Shown here in pieces: positions 23,619-35,309 of a DNA stretch of 64,000 nucleotides. The translations under genes and the position numbers were made by a program. Position 1 is the first letter of the stretch. Every line of letters begins with the position of its first letter. The notes below the pieces were generated by a model that was not told where the DNA came from, ran no database searches, and saw only the letters and a program-made list of their open reading frames with translations. The stretch is from Abelmoschus esculentus (Eukaryota > Streptophyta > Magnoliopsida > Malvales > Malvaceae): assembly GCA_035048815.1 (NCBI GenBank), contig JAUCBN010000046.1, positions 13,184,999 through 13,248,998 on the forward strand, given 5' to 3'.

Positions 23619-26600
23619 TCAGGCAAAGTACTTCTTGACTGAGTCTGAGTTCACCGGGTTGGGTAGATCTTTACCATCCATTTCTGTCAGGATTAATGCT
23701 CCTCCTGAGAAGGCTTTCTTTACTATGTACGGTCCTTCCCAATTCGGCATCCATTTACCTCGGTAATCTTTTTGTATAGGGAGAATCTTTTTCAGAACCA
23801 GATCCCCTTCTCGAAAAATTCGTGGGCGAACCTTTTTATTAAAGGCTCTCATCATACGTTTCTGGTACATTTGCCCATGTCGGATAGCCCTTAATCTTTT
23901 CTCATCGATTAAAACGAGTTGGTCATGTCTAGCTTGAACCCATTCTGCTTCATCCAACTTTAGTTCAGACAAAACTTTTAAGGAAGAGATCTCGACTTTT
24001 ATGGGTAATACTGCCTCCATCCCATATACCAGGGAAAAAGGTGTTGCCCCAATAGAAGTTCTAGCTGATGTTCTGTATGCGAAAAGGGCAAACGGTAGCT
24101 TCTCGTGCCAGTCTCGATAAGTCTCTACCATTTTTCCCACAATTCTCTTGATGTTTTTGTTGGCAGCTTCCACTGCTCCGTTCATTTGCGGACGGTATGG
24201 TGAAGAATTGTGATGCCGTATGTTGTATTGCTTACAGACTTCAGCTATGGTCTTATTATTCAAATTCAACGCATTATCGGATATGATGCTTTCTGGCATT
24301 CCATATCGACAAATGATTTCTTTTTTGAGGAATCTGCTTACTGCTACTTTGGTGACATTCGTATAAGTAGCTGCTTCTACCCACTTAGTGAAATAATCGA
24401 TGACGACGAATATGAATCGATGACCATTGGAAGCCTTTGGTGAGATAGGCCCAATGACGTCCATGCCCCACATGGAAAATGGCCAAGGGGATGTCATCAC
24501 ATGCAACGGTGATGGAGGAACGTGAATCTTGTCTGCATATATTTGACATTTATGGCATTTTTTAGCGTACTCAACGCTGTCACTCTCCATTGTGGGCCAG
24601 TAGTATCCGAACCTCATAATTTGTCTTGCCATGGTGAACCCGTTAGCGTGGGTTCCACAGACACCTTCATGTACTTCTTCAAGGATCATCTTGGCTTCGG
24701 TGGCATTCACACATCGTAGCAATATCTGGTCTTTTCTCTTTTTATACAATATATCACCATCTAGGACGTAGTCAATTGCCAGTCTTCGCAACGTTCTTTT
24801 CTCATTTTCTGAAGCTTCTTTTGGATACTCACGATTCTTTATGTATTGTAAGATATCGTGATACCAAAGACATTCATTGTTTTCATCCTCTTCAATATTG
24901 TAGCAGTAAGCTGGAGAGTCATATATACTCATCTGTATCGGCCTCAAATCTGAGGATTGATTCACTTGAATCAACGATGACAATGTAGCCAATGCGTCTG
25001 CCATTTGATTCTCTTCTCGCGGCAGATAGTGGAAGGTTATTTCGTAGAATGGCTTGATCAAGTCAAGGACCAAATTTCGATATTCCATCAACTTGGGGTC
25101 TCGGGTGCCCCATTCTCCTCGAAGTTGGTAGATCACGAGCATTGAATCTCCGTATACCTTCATCTGTTTAATCTTACGATCGATGGCTGCTCGGATTCCC
25201 ATGATGCACGCTTCATACTCTGCTACGTTGTTAGTGCAGTCAAAGTCAAGCTTACTTGCGTAGGGGTAATAGTCGCTTTCTGGGGATATTAGTATTGCCC
25301 CAATTCCCTTACCAGTGGCATTGGAAGCCCCATCAAAATTCAATTTCCAATATCCGTCCTCTGTGGCCTTTTCCTCGACACACATTAGGTCTTCATTAGG
25401 AAAGTCAAAATTTAGAGGTTCGTAGTCCTTTAAAGCTCGACTAGCAAGGAAGTCTGCTATGACGCTCCCTTTTATAGCCTTTTGATTAACATACACAATG
25501 TCAAATTCAGACAATAGGATCTGCCATCTGGCCATTCTGCCTGTGAGCGCAGTGGACTCTATCAAATACTTGAGAGGGTCGAGTTTTGAGATCAGACACG
25601 TTGTATGATACAACATGTATTGTCTCAGTTTTTTTGTTGTCTAGACCAAAGCGCAACAGGCCTTTTCGACTGGTGAATACCACACTTTGCAATCTGTAAA
25701 TTTCTTGCTGAGGTAGTATATCGCTTTTTCTTTTCTGCCCGAGTCATCATGTTGGTCCAACACACATCCCATGGATTTCTCGAAGACCGTTAAATATAGA
25801 ATTAACGGTCTATTCGGCACTGGTGGCACCAAAACTGGCGGGTTGGTCAAATAATATTTGATCTTGTCGAAAGCCTCCTGACACTCATCGTCCCATTCGC
25901 CAGGATTATGCTTTTTCAGGAGTCGGAAGATAGGATCACATCTTTCAGTCAGTTGTGAAATGAACCGAGCAATGTAATTCAACCTTCCTAGGAAACCTCT
26001 TACTTGTTTTTGTGTGGGGGGGGGCGATAACTCTTGGATGGCTTTAACTTTGTCAGGGTCAACCTCGATGCCCTTCTCGCTGACTATGAAGCCCAACAGT
26101 TTTCCTGACGCGACTCCGAATGTGCATTTGGCAGGATTCAGTTTCAATTGGAACTTTCTTAATCTTAAGAAAAGCTTTCTTAAGACTTTTATATGTTCAT
26201 CTTCGGTCCGTGATTTAGCGATCATGTCATCAACGTAGACCTCAATTTCTTTGTGCATCATGTCATGAAATAGGGTCACCATTGCTCGTTGGTATGTTGC
26301 CCCAGCATTCTTAAGTCCGAAGGGCATTACCTTATAACAGAAGGTTCCCCATTGTGTCACAAACGTTGTTTTATGCATATCATTAGGACACATTTTGATT
26401 TGATTGTACCCTGAAAATCCGTCCATAAAGGAGAACAGAGAGTGTTTTGTTGTATTATCGACTAGAGTATCGATATGAGGTAGTGGGAAATTATCCTTCG
26501 GACTGGCTTTGTTCAAGTCTCTGTAGTCAACACACATGCGAACTTTCCCATCTTTCTTGGGTACTGGTACTATGTTAGCTACCCATTCTGAGTATTTTAT

Positions 26601-27029
26601 CTCTTGAAGGAACCCAGCATTATATTGCTTATTCACCTCTTCTTTTATTTTCAGCAATAAATCAGGTCTCATTCTTTGTAGTTTTTGCTGAACCGGTTTG
26701 CAATCTTCTCTTATGGGAAGCTTATGTATCACAATGTCTGTGCTTAAACCAGGCATATCTTGATAGGACCAAGCGAAGACATCTCTAAACTCTTGCAGCA
26801 GAGTGATCAAGTCTTGTCTAGTTCTGGCTGTAATGCACGTGCCGATTTTAACTTCCTTGTTTTCTTCATCATTCCCCAGACTCACAATTTCTACTGATTC
26901 CTTGTGAGGTTGGATTTGTTTCTCGTCCTGCTCTATCAGTCTCAACAAGTCAAGAGGCAATTCGTAGTCTTGGTCCTCATCCGGCTCTGAAGATTCCCCT
27001 AAACACACTTCTTTTTCGAAGATAAGCTC
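23619..27029 (-). pseudogene. pol: Tat pol: reverse transcriptase, dual RNase H, integrase; one nonsense codon
   Basis: A single reading frame from about 27029 to the stop at 23619, interrupted only by TAG at 25643-25641, where relatives have Trp (TGG to TAG). The N-terminal half holds reverse transcriptase with FPLPHIDTLVD, MPFGLKNAGATYQR and the catalytic YVDD. It is followed by a degenerate RNase H ending at the TAG. After the stop come a second, archaeal-like RNase H (LNFDGASN, AEYEACIMGIRAA, VYGDS) and integrase. The integrase has an H-H-C-C zinc domain (HEG...CHKCQ), DDE residues in WGMDVIGP, IISDNA and GAVEAANKN, and a C-terminal chromatin/DNA-binding region. The frame's true start is unclear and may be created by splicing (see spacer at 27030). 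Confidence 0.93.
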
Positions 27030-27262
27030 TGAGTCAACTTCAGTGTCATTTGATAGTTCAATATCAGGGGACCTGAAATAAGATCTTATTTGAACACACT
27101 CATTTAGACTCTGAAATTTAATTGAAATTGAATTGTTAAAATAATAGTGGCCGAAAACTTTACAGCAAAAAGTTTTATTTTATTATAAACATAGTAGTTT
27201 GGAGCCCTTTTACAAAAGTTTCTTGCTACTCTCGGGCTAAAGTAGCAATAGTGTTTCGAACA
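27030..27262 (-). other. Spacer between gag and pol, possible intron
   Basis: Non-coding, AT-rich and pyrimidine-rich on the minus strand. It ends near a TTATTTCAG acceptor-like site just before the pol frame. Ogre elements are known to have an intron between gag-pro and RT; whether this spacer is spliced here is inference. Confidence 0.4.
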
Positions 27263-29449
27263 TTACTTTGAAAACTTCCTAAAAACCACAGGTAACTCTT
27301 CTGCAGTCCAGTTATTCAGAGTTGTTCCTGGTGTAGATGGCGTAATTCTACTAGGCTGTGTTCCGACATTTACTTCGTCAGAAATAGCGTTGATGTCCAG
27401 TTTGCCCATCAGTTTTCTTATCTCGGCTTCTGCAGTTTCTGGATACATAGTTCCTCCAAAGACGAAACTCTGGGATAATGGAGGAAATGTCATAGATTCC
27501 CAGCTAACCTCCTTTCCTTGCAAACGAGCTTTTCTTCTTTCTTGTTTTTTTAGAGTTTCTTTTCTCATTTGATCCGCAGTTGGCTTGTATCCCAAGCCAA
27601 AGCGGTCCTGTTTACTAACGACGGCTGGTGCCCTAGCTCGTCCTTGTAGGCATCTTCCGAGCCCTCTACCCACTCGAGCTCCTCGCCCCAGGATTAATTT
27701 AATTCCCATACTTGTAGTTTTGGATAATCTGGGTGTAGGGATTTTATTTCCCTCAGCAACAAAAGTGGCGCTAACAAACTCGAATGATCGAAAAGAACAC
27801 TCGAGTGCCTTCTCATCGGATTCCAGATAAGGTGCGTCACTCGAGATAGAGGCTATAATGTCTTCTTCGACATTGATTGTCCTCTTGCTGTTTTGATCCA
27901 CAATCGCGTTCACCCCGGGATCCGTATGGTTAGGTAATGGATTACCTGTCTCAGCGGTGTCTGCAGAATCATCGAACCGCACCACTCCAATCTGCATAAG
28001 CTTTTCGATAAGCTTTTTAAAACCAATGCAGTCTTCAATCGAATGTCCTACTGCTCCAGCATGATACTCGCACTGAGTATTCGGGTTATACCACTTCGGG
28101 TATGGTGGCTGGATCGGTTTCATATAGAAAGGTGATACGACGTGCGCATTATACAGATTTTTAAAGAGTTCACCATATGATATTGGAATAGGCGTGAATT
28201 CTCTTTCTGTCTTCTGGTTCTGATTTTGTTTTGGTTTCGGCGTGTTTGATGACGTGGCCTTGGGTTGCCATGTTGATGCCTTGGAGTAATTGACGTTATG
28301 TACGCCGGTATCTCCACCTTCATTGTTCTTCCTCTTGTAGTAGGGTTTCTTTGACGACTCCTCATCTTCAAGCTTTCCGCTGCGAATGGCCTGTTCAATC
28401 ATCTCACCGTTCATGATGATGTCCGAGAAATCTTTTGTTGCACCTCCCAGAATCCTACCAAGGAAGGGCTTTTTCAACGTCCCCACAAAGAGCATTACTG
28501 TCTCCTTCTCCGATAGTGGTGGTTGGACTTGTGCGGCTATATCCCTCCAGCGTTGTGCATATTGTCGAAAGCTTTCATCATATCTCTTCTCCATATTCTG
28601 CAGAGTGACCCGGTCAGGGGTTATGTCAATTACATGACTATATTGACGCACGAAGGCCTAAGCCAAGTCTTTCCAGGAACTAATTCTGGAGCGGCTTAGC
28701 TGATTGTACCATCTTGCTGCTGAGCCTGTTAAGCTGTCTTGAAAGCAATGTATTAACAGAGAATCATTGTCTATGTACCCGGTCATGCGTCTGACGCACA
28801 TAGTTAAATATGCCTCCGGGCAGGTAGTCCCGTTGTATTTCTCGAAATCCGGCATTTTGAATTTTGGGGGCAGCACAAGATCAGGTACCAAGCTTAGTTC
28901 CCTAGCCTCTATTCTAGGGAATGGGTCGACATTTTCCATTGCTTTAAACTTGTCTTCCAACTGTTTGCATCGATCCTCGAGTTCCTTTGGTAACTCGATT
29001 CTGGCTTTCTCTATCTCATTGAAATCGGGTACTGTGTAATCATTGGGATTATGGATTACCAACTTCCCTTGAAGATGAGTTTCAGTCTGACTAGTCTGTC
29101 CTTTGGGAATTTCAACTGATCCTTTGGCGGGGAGAGGACTCTCTAAGTGTTCAGCTACTGCGCTTGGTTCCACAACGACTTCTTTCATTTTCTCTAGCCC
29201 TTTTCTTGCCAACAACTGAGCAATCTTGTCGAGCAATTCATCCTGAGTTTGAGAAATATGAGTACGCGTATCCTGTTGTGCTTTATCCAATCTGCTTTCC
29301 ATATCTCGCTTCATTTCCTCATAAGCTTGTTCGATTTTGGCTAGTCTTTCTTCCATCCTTTTGGATCTAAATCGGGTAAAATGTGGATATTGGATTTGAT
29401 CAGGTTCCAGTATTACTGCATCGATAGTATCCTGGAATATTAGGGTCAT
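27263..29449 (-). pseudogene. gag: Tat gag polyprotein, one nonsense codon, protease region absent
   Basis: Starts at ATG 29449 (the frame is open further upstream without a Met) and stops at 27263, with an in-frame TAG at 28660-28658 right after SSWKDLA. Visible are an N-terminal coiled segment (about residues 28-90), the capsid part with FQDSLTGSAARWYNQL, and a Cys/His knuckle-like CEYHAGAVGHSIEDC. The C-terminal tail is Gly/Arg-rich (LGRGARVGRGLGR). Relatives carry an aspartic protease (D-S/T-G motif) between the knuckle region and a conserved VEEDIIAS block. Here the two are adjacent and no such motif is seen, so an in-frame internal deletion is likely. The nonsense codon would arise from CAR to TAG, a C-to-T change. 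Confidence 0.85.
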
Positions 29450-29630
29450 AGCAATAAAAATAAATATGACAATGCGTGAATGCAACTAAAAATGATGGAA
29501 TGTTTATGCAAACCGATACGTTATATTAACATTGTAAAACATTTTACAAAAAAGGTGTTGATCTTAATACAACTTTGAAAATGAAGCTCGTTTTAGAACA
29601 AGGCTTTCTATATACAAGGCTGGCCACGCT

Positions 29631-31648
29631 TTACATATACTGTTTGGCCTTTATTCCCAAAACCTTGATCTTCTTTAGGAGTGATGCGAGCTTCATGCCC
29701 TTGTTCGATTCCGCTTCAAATTGCAGGCTAAGAACCTCAGCCTGGATTGCTAATGACTGTAAATATTCGGCTACTTCCCGGATTTGCACTAAGGCCTCTG
29801 ACATTGTATGGTCTCTGTTCTGGACCTGTTCTTGCGTTTCGTTAACCCGAGCTTTCCATTGCTGTTCATCCCACTGACGTAGCTCTTCCATATAATTCAA
29901 CTGGGCTCTGCAAGCCTGCATAGCTGCCTCTATTTCTCTAATTTGTCTTTTCAAACCCTCATTTTCTTCTCGGCTTACTTCTAGCTGAGCTGCCGAACTC
30001 TGGTGATAATTTTACAGATTTTCTTCCAGATTGATGATCCGCCCTCTTAGGCCGACATTTTCATTTCTAACTCGAGCCAATTCTTCTTGATCAAGTGTCT
30101 GTTGGCTCTGAGCTTCGTTAAATTTGTTTTCCCAATACCGTGCCTTTCTTTTCTCTTCACGGATTTCAAGCTTCCAGTCTGCAAACGAACTTCTGAGGTC
30201 TGCGTACTTTGATGCCTCTCGAAGCTTCTTGTATCCTCCCTGTAGGTCACTCAGGTCTTCTTCCGCTCTACTCTTGCCCTTTCTTAGCCTCTGCACTTCC
30301 TGCTCTTGAGACTGGATATCGAATTCTAGTTGGTTTTTCTCATTTTCCAATCTTGATAACCTCATCTCCATGTTAATATATTTTCCCTCAAAGTCCTGCC
30401 TGACGATCTCCATGTCGGAAGGATCTACTCGGAGCTGCTCCTCTAACGGTATACTGACTTCCGAGTCTCGAATCGGTACTTCATCGTTGATTCTCCGGTT
30501 CCTCCACCGACGATACTCTGGAGTAACTCTAGGTTTCTCGTCAAATGGTTCCATTTTCAAAGGGTGCTTCCATGCTTTCGCGATGGCGGCAACAATTCTC
30601 TTGTAATCCCTTCCCTTATAGGGGAAGTCACAAGTAGCCAGTCCTCTTGTTGCCGGGATGAATTGTCTCGACCTATACTGGCGAGAGACCATCAGTGGCG
30701 CGTATCCTGTTGCCCCCCATATACCCAGTAAAGGGACCCAGTCATAGCCCTCGCAACTATACGTGATCTCGTTAGGAAAAAACTAGCTAGCCTTCCATAC
30801 GATATCCCCCTCTCGTAAATTGCGTAAAATGGTCTTCCACTAGTCGTATGGAATATTCTCAAGTCTTTGGGCATGTGCCAAATCCCTTATCGGTGAGTAA
30901 TTGTCGAAGCAGGCCCTATATGAAGACCTTTCTGGCTTCCAAAAATGACTATGGAACCATACGAGCAATAGTTGGGCGCAACCAATAAATCTTCCCTCAC
31001 CACTCCTTCTACAGGCAGTAAGCGACCGGAAAGTTTCGGCGAGGATAAAAAAAAGGCAGGAACTGGAGTAATACCTTTATCGAGGTAATCAAATAACTCC
31101 ATAACAGCGTCATCGATATATCCGAGTGACTTGGGAAAAACGATTAACCCGTAGATGGCTAATGCAAACATTTTTACCTGCTTTTCACATTTAGCCTCTG
31201 TCTGAATCAGATCCCTAATATCTCTCCAGGCAATGCATTTGGTTTCCCCCTTTTCCTTGATTCGGGATCTTGCCCATTGCTTATTTTTCCCGGTCAGTTT
31301 TAATAACCTTTTCTGGAAAACAGGTGAGTCAGACGGTTTAAAATACACCTTGTCTGGCTGGAATCTCGGGCATTGAATTAGGGCGGTATATTCCTCCACC
31401 GTCGGTGTAATATCAACATCTCCCATCGTAAAACAGCTATACGAGGGGTTCCAGAATTGGGCCAGGGCTCGGAATAATGCTTTATCGATGCTGACGTCGA
31501 GTAGGTACGGAAGGTCCCCGTAATTGGCGAAGAATAAGCTTTTAGTATCATCATCCCACTGATCCCATATATACTTCAATTCCTGTAATTGATTTTGTGT
31601 TGAAGCAATGCGTGTAAAATCACTGAGGTCGGTCCTTTCACCTTCCAT
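29631..31648 (-). pseudogene. Extra ORF1 of Tat element: DUF7745/plant-mobile-domain-like plus coiled coil
   Basis: The first 250 codons (31648 to about 30915) give a protein with FFANYGDLPYLLDV, MGDVDITPTVEEYTALIQCP and AWRDIRDLIQ. This resembles the DUF7745, plant-mobile-domain-like proteins abundant in cotton annotations. A frameshift near 30900-30930 moves to another frame that continues past in-frame TAG codons at 30842-30840 and 30785-30783, and TAA at 30014-30012. It ends at 29631. The C-terminal 350 residues are strongly charged, Glu/Lys/Arg/Gln-rich and predicted coiled coil. It sits upstream of gag where Ogre/Tat elements carry ORF1 of unclear function. The Met of 31648 begins MEGERTDL. 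The domain call is from memory of family sequences. Confidence 0.8.
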
Positions 31649-31960
31649 TATACTGTCCCCTTTCTAATATTGGGCTTCTTCTGACCATCGTCGAATGCGG
31701 AGGTTGGTTTCCACCTTGTTTAGAAAGCAGTTCTCCATAGCTGAACCTTTCTAAGAGTTGCCTTGTTATCAACACCTTTTTATTTTATTAAGAAAAATTT
31801 CCATGAAAACAAAAATCAAAACAAGATAAACAAATGTCGTTAGTATCGAATCCAATAAAATATAAACGAAATAAACATGATGCATGTTGCATGGATAATG
31901 GCATGATAAGTAAATAACAGAAATAATAAACGAGAAACAGATAGCGAAAATTAAAGGGCA

Positions 31961-31996
31961 TAAATAAATAAATAAATAAATAAACCCCCCCCCCCC
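31961..31996. repeat. (TAAA)n plus C12 homopolymer
   Basis: Six TAAA units lead directly into twelve C residues. Confidence 0.95.
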
Positions 31997-32360
31997 GCTC
32001 TCTTTTTCTAAAAACTTATAGGGTGACTTTTTAAATGGGCAGAGGTCCGGCATGACGGCTCTAAAGGTGGGCTTCTAGGGCTCACTATATGTAGTGTGGT
32101 TCTAGAAGGTACCCGAACGATATTTATTATCCTGCTAAGGATAATAAATACGATTAAGGGGGATACGTTTCTCTAAGTCTATGCGGAGACATAGGTCTCA
32201 CGAAGACAAAGGGAAAAATATCCCGAAAGCAATTCACCATCCTACACGGAGGCGTAACCTCACGAAGGAGTGGTTTCATGCTCCCACTTAATTTGGACGG
32301 AACCCGGGTTGGGGGTTAATGAAATGAATGACCTGAAAAAGATTTAAAAATGTTAGTAAA

Positions 32361-32436
32361 ATATTTTAAAATAAATAAATAAAATAAAATAAAATAATAA
32401 ATAAAATAAAATAAAATAAAATAAAATAAAATAAAT
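32361..32436. repeat. (AAAAT)n/(AAAT)n microsatellite
   Basis: About 75 bp of alternating AAAT and AAAAT units are directly visible. Confidence 0.95.
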
Positions 32437-32505
32437 TAACCGAGTTTATATTTTCGATCGTTAAATAAAATGTAACCGATGTTGCGGCTCGACTCGCAAA
32501 AATAT

Positions 32506-32525
32506 GGTCCCCAGCGGAGTCGCCA
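32506..32525 (-). other. Primer-binding site of the Tat element
   Basis: On the minus strand TGGCGACTCCGCTGGGGACC lies two bases inside the 5' LTR. The TGG start complements a tRNA CCA end. Tat/Ogre elements are reported to use tRNA-Arg; I infer the same here without a tRNA to compare. The words TGGCGACTCC also occur near the LTR's own inner end. Confidence 0.8.
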
Positions 32526-32527
32526 GC

Positions 32528-34036
32528 TGTAATCACCGGAATTCGTCCGGGGAGTTGCCACCAATCATTTTTTACGGTGCGATTGGAACACCAAATTAGG
32601 GTCTGCGGAATCAGAGTTGGATCCGGGAGTCTGTTACGCGTAGGGAAGGGTGAGCACCCCTACAACGCCCGAAATCGGCACCTATCGGTTACAAAATATT
32701 TTATACGATCGAAAATAAGAATACGATATTGAATCTGTAAAAAAATGGTTAGTAATATTTAATAATAATAATAATAGATGAAAATAATAACTTTTGAAAT
32801 TGGCAGGGACTAATTCTGCAAAAACAGAAAATATTTGGGGTTAATAATATGTAATAAGGATGAAATTGAAGTAAATTAAAAATATAATGCTTGATTAAAC
32901 AAAAACAGTGACCAAATTGAAGTCCAGAACAAACTGGAAAGCCGAAGCGAAGACACGCTGAAAATGCAGGGAGTAGACGCGTAATTTTCCCCTTTTCGCG
33001 GGTTAAGCACGGGTCCGGGTCGGTTCGGGTGGATCCACCGGGGCTCCTGGTCATGAAACGGCACCGTTTTGGGCCTTAATAACCGGCACCAAAACAGTGC
33101 CGTTTTGGTCCGTATATAAACACTTTCTCCTTTATTTTTTTTCTTCTCTCATTTGTTTCTTCTCTTTTAAACTCATATATAGAGCTTTGAAAGAAAAGCT
33201 CAACCCCCTTGAAGGCTCTCGGCGCCGGACCACCGTGGAGCTTCGCCGATCACCGTGCCGGCCGCCGCGCCGGCGACCGGAACCAAGAAAGAAAGTTACT
33301 TTCCGAAGCGTCTCACTGAGGGGAATCCACCTACGGGCTCGGATTTTTGAAAAAGGGTCTCTTTCGCCGTAGATCTACAAGATAAGTATTCGAAGATATA
33401 TTTTTTTTTACCTTTTTTCTTGCTTTTTCGGCTTCCGATTGGACTTCTGTTCACTCTGTATTTTTTGCTCGAATATACGGTAATATTGGACTGATTTTTC
33501 GAATATTTTTGCTCTTTGATTTCTTTTTTTTTGCTCCGGTTTCTAACCGGTTTTACATGCATTTGAATAGGTATTTATACCCTTAATCTTACATATATTT
33601 TTATCAGAGAAAAAAGATAGGAATATTATCCTATTCCTTAGATCTGATAATTAGATCTAATAATTTTCTTTCTTTTGTAGGTGATTTGGGCGGTGGAGTC
33701 AGGCGGTGGCAGATCTGGGCGGTGGCCGGCCACGGCAACAAATAGGAGAGCGCGTGGCTGCCACGCGCTATTCGAACAGCCGCGCGTGGCGGCCACGCGC
33801 GGTGAGCTGGCAAGCACAGTGAGCAGAGGCGGCGGCTGGTGGCTGAGGAGGGGTTAGGGTTTAATTTGATAATTAGGGTTAGTTAGGGTTTGTAATTGGA
33901 TTGGGTTAAGGGTGTAATGGGCTTATTGGGTTAATATTTATGGGTTTGTAATTAATTTTGGATTTAATATTGGATCTGGGTATTTGGATTGAGTATAATA
34001 ATAAAATGTTTTTTTTTGTTTGAATGGGTTATTACA
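32528..34036 (-). repeat. 5' LTR of the Tat element (right copy)
   Basis: 1,509 bp with TG...CA ends, the partner of 19446-20941. On the minus strand a TATAAATA box lies at 33579-33572 and is the likely promoter for element RNA. A TATATAAA at about 33113 on the plus strand could drive antisense transcription. A GC-rich block with CGCGTGGC(C/T)GCCACGCG-type palindromes lies at about 33750-33800. Confidence 0.95.
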
Positions 34037-34412
34037 TACAGTATACAACAACCAAATTATTTTATTTTTCTTTATGTAAAATTTAAGGTATTCATTTATT
34101 CAATTGAACCAAAATAAATAAATTCGAGTTTTTGAGTTAATAAATCATGTTATTGACATTTGTTTGAAAATTCGATAGTTTTTATTTATTTATTTTTTCC
34201 AAAAAAACTATTATCATAAATCAAATAATTTAAGCATTATACCGATAAATGTAAGATGCATTAGTTAGACAAATTACACTCCTAAAATCAGTAAATCTCA
34301 TATTGTGAACATAAATCATAAAATAAATATGTAACATGCTTTTCTATTTACATTATAACCATAGCATATGTTTATATATATATATATATATATTGATGTT
34401 TTAACGTTTGCA

Positions 34413-34575
34413 ACTAGAAGTGATAATGAGTTTGATCAACTTGTGAGTTATTCGGTTCGGTTAAAGCTCGGCTCGAGTGAGTTTGATTCGAGTTCGGGTT
34501 CAGCTTGAGACCTTAAGGAACTGAGCTGAGCTTACCCATGCTCGACTCGAAAAACTCGTGAACAGGCTCAAAATA
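34413..34575. mobile_element. Fragment of hAT-type MITE
   Basis: Begins TAGAAGTGATAATGAG, close to the end of the element at 3501, and carries GGCTCGAGTGAG/CTCGACTCG words. No matching second end was found. Confidence 0.45.
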
Positions 34576-34807
34576 ATTATATTACATATGCACTAAAAAT
34601 ATTCTTTTTTAGCAAAAGAAACACAATAAAATAAAATAAAAGAAATCTATTAAAAATAAATTAATTAATTAAAAGAATGCCAGAATAATTTGGCTTCAAT
34701 ATAAGTATGCCAGTTTCATACACATAAACACTCATTCAACTAACTTGTGTCCCTCTTGTGACAACCTATAGAGCTAAATTTTCTGGAGCAACACTAGTTA
34801 TCAAACT

Positions 34808-35309
34808 TAGAGGCGAGCAAAACTTGAATCAATACGAAAATATTTGATTTGTTTTCAGTTTAACTTAAAATTTTATAAATTTTATTTGATTTAAAAAAAT
34901 TCGAATAAAGTTTGAGTTATAAAATAAAAATTCAAATAACTTAAAATTTTTAATAATCAGAAGATTTACTTTTAAGTTTTAGACGAGTCTCTCAAATTTT
35001 TATAATATATATACTGATATATATAAAAAAATGAAAAAATATTGTCACATATGAAAGACTCTGAATATATATATATCTTATATGGTTAGTGAAAATCGTT
35101 TAAATTATAATCAAATCGTAATTTAACATGATAAATAATTATGATTAAATATATATAAAAACTTGAAAACTCCACTCGAATTTTTTAAGCTCAACTCAAC
35201 TCAAAATTTTTTTTAATAAAGTTTGAATTGTAAAATATGATTAATCAATTCGAATAAATTAAATTTTTTTGACTTAATTCAACTCGACTTAAGTGAATAC
35301 TCACCCCTA
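34808..35309. mobile_element. MITE with TAGGGGTGAG-like ends
   Basis: Left end TAGAGGCGAGCAAAACTTG; right end, inverted, TTAGGGGTGAGTATTCACTT. Both inner sides carry ACTTAAAATT/TCGAATAA-type words in opposite orientation. It belongs to the same broad group as 44361-45113. No clean target duplication. Confidence 0.55.

Larger units (their letters stand above)
31649..32505 (-). other. 5' leader of the Tat element
   Basis: Non-coding between ORF1 and the PBS. It contains (TAAA)n followed by a C12 run (31961-31996), an (AAAAT)n tract (about 32361-32436) and GC-poor filler. The open frame at 31769-32053 reads through the simple repeats. Confidence 0.6.
19446..34036 (-). mobile_element. Tat/Ogre-type Ty3/gypsy LTR retrotransposon, complete but dead
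   Basis: A 14,591-bp element flanked by a perfect 5-bp target duplication, TACAG (19441-19445 and 34037-34041). LTRs lie at 19446-20941 and 32528-34036. Coding order on the minus strand is extra ORF with a DUF7745-like domain, gag, reverse transcriptase, RNase H, a second RNase H and integrase. The dual RNase H and extra 5' ORF are hallmarks of the Tat lineage, including Ogre. Inactivating damage includes nonsense codons in ORF1, gag and pol, a frameshift in ORF1, and an apparently missing protease. A solo LTR is nested in its 3' non-coding part. By-eye comparison of the LTRs shows roughly 28 substitutions, nearly all transitions, plus a 12-bp indel, so insertion is moderately recent. Confidence 0.95.

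Noticed and set aside
28658..28660. Gag TAG as programmed readthrough
   Set aside because: Other unrelated nonsense codons and a frameshift occur in the same element and the TAG is in the middle of the capsid region, so decay is simpler.
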